Of a stretch of DNA of 64,000 bases, positions 59,793-64,000 are shown one piece after another; within the stretch, counting starts at the first letter, position 1; every line of letters begins with the position of its first letter. The stretch is from assembly GCA_036259835.1 (NCBI GenBank), contig DATABA010000022.1:17274-81273 (forward strand), read 5' to 3'. The DNA is from JALYGK01 sp036259835. Its GTDB lineage: Bacteria; Actinomycetota; UBA4738. A program made the translations under genes and the position numbers. Under the pieces are notes generated by a model. That model saw only the letters and a list, made by a program, of their open reading frames with translations. It made no database searches and was not told where the DNA came from.

Positions 59793-59864
59793 CTGGGCCC
59801 CCGCGACTCGAACGCGGATTTCCGGGACCAAAACCCGGCGTCCTGCCAATTGGACGAAGGCCCA
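59793..59864 (-). tRNA. tRNA-Gln (anticodon TTG)
   Basis: Minus strand, acceptor TGGGCCT/GGGCCCA, anticodon stem CCGGG/CCCGG with loop TTTTGGT (anticodon TTG), T-arm CCGCG-TTCGAGT-CGCGG. 72 nt, discriminator G. It lies on the opposite strand between ispE and glmU. Confidence 0.95.
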
Positions 59865-60014
59865 CTGAAGCACTTCAACCTTACCTGCTCGGGCTGCCCG
59901 TACCGGCACGCCGGCGCGACCGGGATCCTCTTGCGTCGATGACATAATTTCGCTGCCACTTCTGCACGGCGTGGCACGGAAGAACCGTTACGGACGGCGA
60001 CCGAAAGGGAACGC

Positions 60015-61469
60015 TTGGCCGCGCGCAAAACTCCCCGAACCCTTGCCGCTGTGGTACTTGCCGCGGGGCGGGGCAAGCGGATGAAGTCCGCGCGCCCGAA
60101 GGTCCTGCACGACGTCTGCGGGCGTCCGTCCCTGTGGCACGTGCTGAAGGCGGCGCTCGAGGCTCGTCCGCGGACCCTTGTCGTGGTGGTTCGGGAACGG
60201 GGCGACGAGGTCGAGGAAGCCGTGACGAAGTGGGGGTTGAAGCCGGAACCGACCTTCGTGTACCAGGGAACGCCGCTTGGCACCGGGCATGCCGTTGGTG
60301 CGGCCGAGAACGCCGTCGGTGACTTCGAAGATGTCCTCGTTCTTTCCGGGGATGACCCGCTCATCGGCGGCGAGCAGGTTCGATCGCTGCTCGGTGTCCA
60401 CCGGCGGTCCAAGGCGTCGGCGACGATCCTCACGACGATGCTCGACGACCCGGCCGGGTTCGGAAGGGTTATCCGGCGCGGAGGCGAACTCGTCGAGATC
60501 GTGCAGGAGGTTGACGCGTCGCCCGAGCAGCTCGAGATCAAGGAGGTCTCGACACTGGTGTACGTCTTCCGGCGGGAGGACCTGTTCAGGGCGCTTCCAT
60601 TGGTGGGACGGGAGAACAAGCAGAGCGAGTACTACCTCCCCGATGTCATTTCGATATTGAAGGACAAGGGTGAGAAGGTCGGCGTGCTCGCGGTCGACCT
60701 CGGCGGAGGGCTCGGCCTGAACTCGAGAGGCGGACTGGCCGAGGTCTCCAGGATCATGCGGCGGCGGATCATCCAGCGCCACATGGAAAGCGGTGTGACG
60801 TTCGTGGACCCGGCCACCGCGTACGTCGACGTCGACGTCACCATCGGCCGTGACACGCTGATCCTGCCGTTCACCTTTTTGCAGGGCAGCACGCGAGTGG
60901 GCGCTCGATGCCGGATCGGTCCCGGGACCCAGATCGTCGACTCCATGATCGAGGAAGACGCCGAAGTGGCGTTCTCCGTGGTCCGCGGGGCGCGAATCGG
61001 CCCCCGAGTGATGGTCGGTCCCTACGCCAGCATTCGGCCGGGAACGGAGATCGCCGAAGGTGGAAAGGCCGGGACCTTCGTCGAGATGAAAGCAACACGT
61101 GTTGGGAAGAGGAGCAAGGTTCCGCATCTCGCGTATATGGGCGACGCCACGATCGGAGAAGACGTGAACGTCGGCGCGGGGACCATCACCTGCAACTACG
61201 ACGGGTTCGAGAAGCACCCAACGGTGATAGAGGACGACGCGTTTATCGGCTCCGATACGATGCTCGTGGCTCCGGTGAAGGTGGGGAAGGGAGCCGTGAC
61301 CGGAGCGGGATCGGCCATCACCAAGGATGTCCCCCCAGGCGCCCTGGCGGTGGAGCGAGCCGAGCAGCGCGTGGTCCCGGACTATGCGAAACGAAGAACG
61401 CGAGAATCGACCGGAACCGACGACGGCGAGAAAGGAACGAGGAGGGGGGGCCGCAAGCGTGGCAAATAA
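60015..61469 (+). CDS. glmU: Bifunctional UDP-GlcNAc diphosphorylase / glucosamine-1-phosphate N-acetyltransferase
   Basis: 484 residues from TTG 60015 after GAAAGGGA. The uridylyltransferase half begins AAVVLAAGRGKRMKSARPKVLH, with TPLGTGHAV and LSGDDPLI. The left-handed beta-helix half has the hexapeptide-rich acetyltransferase site (TFVEMKATRVGKRSKVPHLAYMGDATIG, GAGTITCNYDGFEKH). It makes UDP-GlcNAc. A basic C-terminal tail (KRRTRESTGTDDG) is typical. Overlaps prs by 11 nt. Confidence 0.96.
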   Translation: MAARKTPRTLAAVVLAAGRGKRMKSARPKVLHDVCGRPSLWHVLKAALEARPRTLVVVVRERGDEVEEAVTKWGLKPEPTFVYQGTPLGTGHAVGAAENAVGDFEDVLVLSGDDPLIGGEQVRSLLGVHRRSKASATILTTMLDDPAGFGRVIRRGGELVEIVQEVDASPEQLEIKEVSTLVYVFRREDLFRALPLVGRENKQSEYYLPDVISILKDKGEKVGVLAVDLGGGLGLNSRGGLAEVSRIMRRRIIQRHMESGVTFVDPATAYVDVDVTIGRDTLILPFTFLQGSTRVGARCRIGPGTQIVDSMIEEDAEVAFSVVRGARIGPRVMVGPYASIRPGTEIAEGGKAGTFVEMKATRVGKRSKVPHLAYMGDATIGEDVNVGAGTITCNYDGFEKHPTVIEDDAFIGSDTMLVAPVKVGKGAVTGAGSAITKDVPPGALAVERAEQRVVPDYAKRRTRESTGTDDGEKGTRRGGRKRGK

Positions 61470-62463
61470 CTCGAGCCGTGTGATCAACACGAAGCAGCGG
61501 ATGATGGTCTTTGCGGGGACCATGCATCTGCGGCTCGCCGAGGAGATCGTCGAACACGTCGGAATTCGCCTTTCGGAGGCACGCATTTCCCGTTTCTCGT
61601 CGGGGGAGATCTACTTCCGTCCCGATGAGAGTGTCCGTGGCGCAGACGCTTTCGTCATTCAAACGCATGCCGAGCCGATCAACGAGTCGATCATGGAGCA
61701 GCTCGTGATGATCGACGCGCTCAAGCGCGCGTCGGCCAAGCGCATCAGCGCCGTCATTCCGTATTACGGATACTCGCGGCAGGACAAGAAGACGCTTGCC
61801 CGGGAGCCGATTTCGGCCAAGCTCATCGCCGACCTGCTCAGCGTGGCGGGCGCCGACCGGGTGATCTCGGTGGACCTCCACTCCGGGCAGATCCAAGGGT
61901 TCTTCGACTTCCCGGTCGACCACCTCACGGCGCTGCCGCTCCTCGCGGAGTACCTCCAGAAGGACATTCGCGTCTCGGAGGACATCGTGGTGGTCGCCCC
62001 GGACGCCGGGAGGATTCGCACCGCAGCTCGACTGGCGGCGCATCTGCACGCGCCGTTGGCGTACGTTGACAAGCGCCGGTCTCGCCACGAGCCATCCAAG
62101 ATCGACAGCGTCGAGATCGTCGGCGAGGTCGCCGGGCGGCCCTGCATCCTGATCGACGACATGATCGACACCGCCGGAACCGTCGTCGAGGGGGCCAGGG
62201 CCCTCGGAGCAGCCGGTGCCGCCGAGGTTTATGCGGCCGCGACGCACCCCGTCCTGTCTGGAAAGGCCGTTCAGCGGCTGGCCGAGTCCCCGATAACCGA
62301 GACCGTTGTGACGAACACGTTGCCGATCCCCGATGAGAAGGCGCAGGTTCTGGGCGACCGGCTGACCGTCCTCTCCATCGCTCCGATCGTGGCGTCCGCG
62401 CTACTGGCCGTGTTCGAGGAGGAGTCCGTCTCCGAGATCTTTCACGGAGAGAACCAGCCGTAA
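61459..62463 (+). CDS. prs: Ribose-phosphate pyrophosphokinase
   Basis: 334 residues from GTG 61459, preceded by AGGAGG. Landmarks are RFSSGEIYFRPDESVRGADAFVIQ, YYGYSRQDKKTLAREPISAKL, SVDLHSGQIQGFFD and the PRPP loop ILIDDMIDTAGTV. Makes PRPP for nucleotide, His and Trp synthesis. The glmU-prs pairing is conserved. Confidence 0.96.
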   Translation: MANNSSRVINTKQRMMVFAGTMHLRLAEEIVEHVGIRLSEARISRFSSGEIYFRPDESVRGADAFVIQTHAEPINESIMEQLVMIDALKRASAKRISAVIPYYGYSRQDKKTLAREPISAKLIADLLSVAGADRVISVDLHSGQIQGFFDFPVDHLTALPLLAEYLQKDIRVSEDIVVVAPDAGRIRTAARLAAHLHAPLAYVDKRRSRHEPSKIDSVEIVGEVAGRPCILIDDMIDTAGTVVEGARALGAAGAAEVYAAATHPVLSGKAVQRLAESPITETVVTNTLPIPDEKAQVLGDRLTVLSIAPIVASALLAVFEEESVSEIFHGENQP

Positions 62464-62480
62464 TCTCGGGGTCCGCGCAC

Positions 62481-63155
62481 ATGAGCCGGCTGGTCGACCT
62501 CAGCCACACCATCGAAGACGGAATGCCCGTCTATCCGGGCATCCCCGCACCGGTGATTGGAGCGATCGTCGACCACGAAAGCTCTCGCCACCGTTACGAG
62601 GGCAAGGCGGAGTTCCTCTTGGGGACATTCGACCTTCCGGGCAACACCGGGACCTACCTCGATTCGCCGTTCCATCGCTTTCGGGAGGGCGAGGACCTGG
62701 CGTCGATCTCGCTCGCTCGAATCGCCGGCGTTCCGGCGGTGGTGGTCGACGCCCCGGCCGAGCATCGCCCCATCGAGTTCGAATTGGATGAAGAGGCCCT
62801 GCGGGGTCGAGCTGTCCTCGTCAGGACCCGGTGGGATCTCCGGTGGGGCACCGAAGCGTATTGGGAACCGGGACCGTTTTTCTCCGAAGACGGCGCCGAG
62901 AGGCTCGCCCGCCTCGGTCCCTCCTTGGTGGGAGTGGACTTCGCCAACGTGGATGACACCGGTGATTTATCGCGGCCGGCGCACACCACCTTCCTTGGTG
63001 CCGGGGTCGTGATCGTCGAGCACCTGACCGGCCTGGACGCCCTACCGCCGAGGGGGTTCACCTTTTCCGCAGTCCCGCCGCGGATCGTGCGCGGCGCGTC
63101 GTTTCCCGTGCGTGCCTTCGCGGAAGTGCCGTCCGGCGAAGAGGTCGGCCGGTAG
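62481..63155 (+). CDS. Cyclase-family protein (kynurenine formamidase-like)
   Basis: 224 residues. Starts VDLSHTIEDGMPVYPG, as in the cyclase/arylformamidase family. The usual metal motif HxGTHxDxPxH reads NTGTYLDSPFH here, so the two leading His are Asn and Tyr while Asp and the last His remain. Zinc binding may be altered. It is inserted between prs and rplY, where most actinobacteria have none. Substrate unknown. Confidence 0.82.
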   Translation: MSRLVDLSHTIEDGMPVYPGIPAPVIGAIVDHESSRHRYEGKAEFLLGTFDLPGNTGTYLDSPFHRFREGEDLASISLARIAGVPAVVVDAPAEHRPIEFELDEEALRGRAVLVRTRWDLRWGTEAYWEPGPFFSEDGAERLARLGPSLVGVDFANVDDTGDLSRPAHTTFLGAGVVIVEHLTGLDALPPRGFTFSAVPPRIVRGASFPVRAFAEVPSGEEVGR

Positions 63156-63207
63156 AATGATGTGACGCCCTTTCGGCGGACATCGACGAATTCATCGGGG
63201 GAACGGC

Positions 63208-63864
63208 ATGGAAAGAAGGCTCGTGGCACAAGCCCGCGAGGACAGAGGCAAGGGCGCCGCCCGCCGCCTTCGAGCGAAGGGGATGGTGCCGGCGGTGGTC
63301 TACGGCCACGGCGCCGATCCCGTTCACCTGGCCGTTGACGCCCGCGAGCTCCTCCACCTGCTGCACACTGACGCCGGCACCAACGTCCTGGTGGATCTCC
63401 GCGTCGACAGCGAACAGCTCCTGGCCATTCCTCGAGAGATTCAGCGCGACCACATCAAGGGTCAATTCATCCACATCGACTTCCTCCGCGTTGCGCGGGA
63501 CGAGAAGATCACCGTCGAGGTGCCCGTCCACCTCACCGGCGAATCGCACGGCGTGAAGGAAGGTGGCGTGGTGGAGCACCACCTGTGGACGTTGCAGGTC
63601 GAATGCCTCCCGCAAGACGTCCCGAGCTCCATCGAGGCCGACATCTCCGAGCTGGGGATCAATGAGTCCCTGAAGGTGGAGAACATTCAGGCCGGCGACC
63701 GCTTCGCCATCCTCACGCCTCCGGAGGAGGTCATCGTCTCGGTGGTTCCGCCGCAGGTCCTGAAGGTCGAGGAGGAGGAGGTCGCCGAGGCAGTGGAGGG
63801 CGAAGCCGTGCAGCCGGAGGAAGCGGAAGCTTCGCCCGTCGAAGAGCCGCAGCCTGAAGGCTGA
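63208..63864 (+). CDS. rplY: 50S ribosomal protein L25/general stress protein Ctc
   Basis: 218 residues. The L25 5S-rRNA-binding domain (LVAQAREDRGKGAARRLRAKGMVPAVVYG) and C-terminal Ctc-type TL5 domain (GVVEHHLWTLQVECLPQDVPSSIEADISEL) with an acidic Glu-rich tail. The 5S rRNA-binding part of the large subunit. Directly followed by pth, as in many bacteria. Confidence 0.95.
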   Translation: MERRLVAQAREDRGKGAARRLRAKGMVPAVVYGHGADPVHLAVDARELLHLLHTDAGTNVLVDLRVDSEQLLAIPREIQRDHIKGQFIHIDFLRVARDEKITVEVPVHLTGESHGVKEGGVVEHHLWTLQVECLPQDVPSSIEADISELGINESLKVENIQAGDRFAILTPPEEVIVSVVPPQVLKVEEEEVAEAVEGEAVQPEEAEASPVEEPQPEG

Positions 63865-64000
63865 GCCCTGGCTGGTAGCCGGCCTGGGCAACCCCGGAGC
63901 CGAATACGCCGGAACCCGGCACAACGCCGGCGCCATGGTGGTGGAACAACTGGCGGACGCGCTTGGCGGCCGACTGAAGAAGGTCCGGTTTGTCCCCGTG
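63854..64000 (+). CDS. pth: Peptidyl-tRNA hydrolase, N-terminal part (3' partial)
   Basis: The window ends inside this gene. LVAGLGNPGAEYAGTRHNAGAMVVEQLAD holds the family Asn of GNPG and the catalytic His of RHN. There is no ATG, GTG or TTG in frame between the last stop and the core. CTG 63854 is the likeliest start, overlapping the end of rplY by 11 nt, but it is a guess. It recycles peptidyl-tRNA drop-off products. Confidence 0.85.
   Translation, partial: MKAEPWLVAGLGNPGAEYAGTRHNAGAMVVEQLADALGGRLKKVRFVPV

Noticed and set aside
1..64000. CRISPR arrays, rRNA genes, replication origin, transposases
   Set aside because: No repeat-spacer series, rRNA sequence, DnaA-box cluster or DDE/IS transposase pattern was seen in the window.

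Overview
The window looks like a chromosomal segment of a high-GC member of the Actinomycetota, probably not a well-studied genus. The right half carries a gene order typical of that phylum: PMT mannosyltransferase, rsmI, metG, tatD, rsmA (ksgA), ispE, tRNA-Gln, glmU, prs, rplY, pth. The fmdB, galU, moeA block with an SepX/GLPR-like membrane protein matches the same chromosomal neighbourhood in mycobacteria and streptomycetes. Mycothiol-type DinB/MDMPI folds, an MptB-like mannosyltransferase and frequent GTG/TTG starts with 1-4 nt stop-start overlaps agree with this. The species cannot be named from the sequence alone.

Layout. 1-5.8 kb: the end of a PotABCD-type polyamine/opine ABC operon followed by an XRE-cupin regulator, a saccharopine-dehydrogenase-like enzyme, a RidA protein and a DUF2277 protein. 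5.8-12.7 kb: signalling and envelope genes (MEDS-HATPase, ECF sigma with membrane anti-sigma, cupredoxin, DinB, a PCD-like/VOC fusion, a membrane adenylate cyclase, an OpuBC-like lipoprotein) and tRNA-Arg. 12.8-17.5 kb: an ArsR-type regulator with two tandem palindromic operator candidates, its MFS partner, a mannosyltransferase and a lone SAF/CpaB protein. 17.6-24.8 kb: mtnP (apparent CTG start), fmdB, galU, moeA, moaC, the SepX/GLPR-like gene, a translin-family gene, an MDMPI enzyme and PspC/SHOCT proteins.

24.9-40.9 kb: a genomic island in tRNA-Ala(CGC). The last 40 bp of the tRNA are repeated with one mismatch at 40857-40896, and a truncated tyrosine integrase lies against the intact tRNA. 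The cargo includes an ECF sigma/membrane protein pair, two HTH remnants, a second PotABCD-like operon with a TetR regulator, a nucleotidyltransferase, a metallophosphoesterase, an APC permease, two convergent M24/creatinase-fold hydrolases and a nitrilase-superfamily hydrolase. The TetR gene and the ABC operon share nearly identical palindromes, so they form a probable regulon. The likely job of the island is import and hydrolysis of a nitrogenous solute. An ectoine-, creatine- or polyamine-like compound is possible, but the substrate cannot be read from sequence.

40.9-50.8 kb: a secreted Gly-rich protein, a catalase-like protein, a membrane metallophosphoesterase, an ECF sigma/anti-sigma pair, a cytosolic cyclase with HTH-like N-terminus, DedA, a SpoIID protein, a frame-split CorA and a thioredoxin-like lipoprotein. 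50.8-64 kb: the conserved housekeeping block, ending inside pth.
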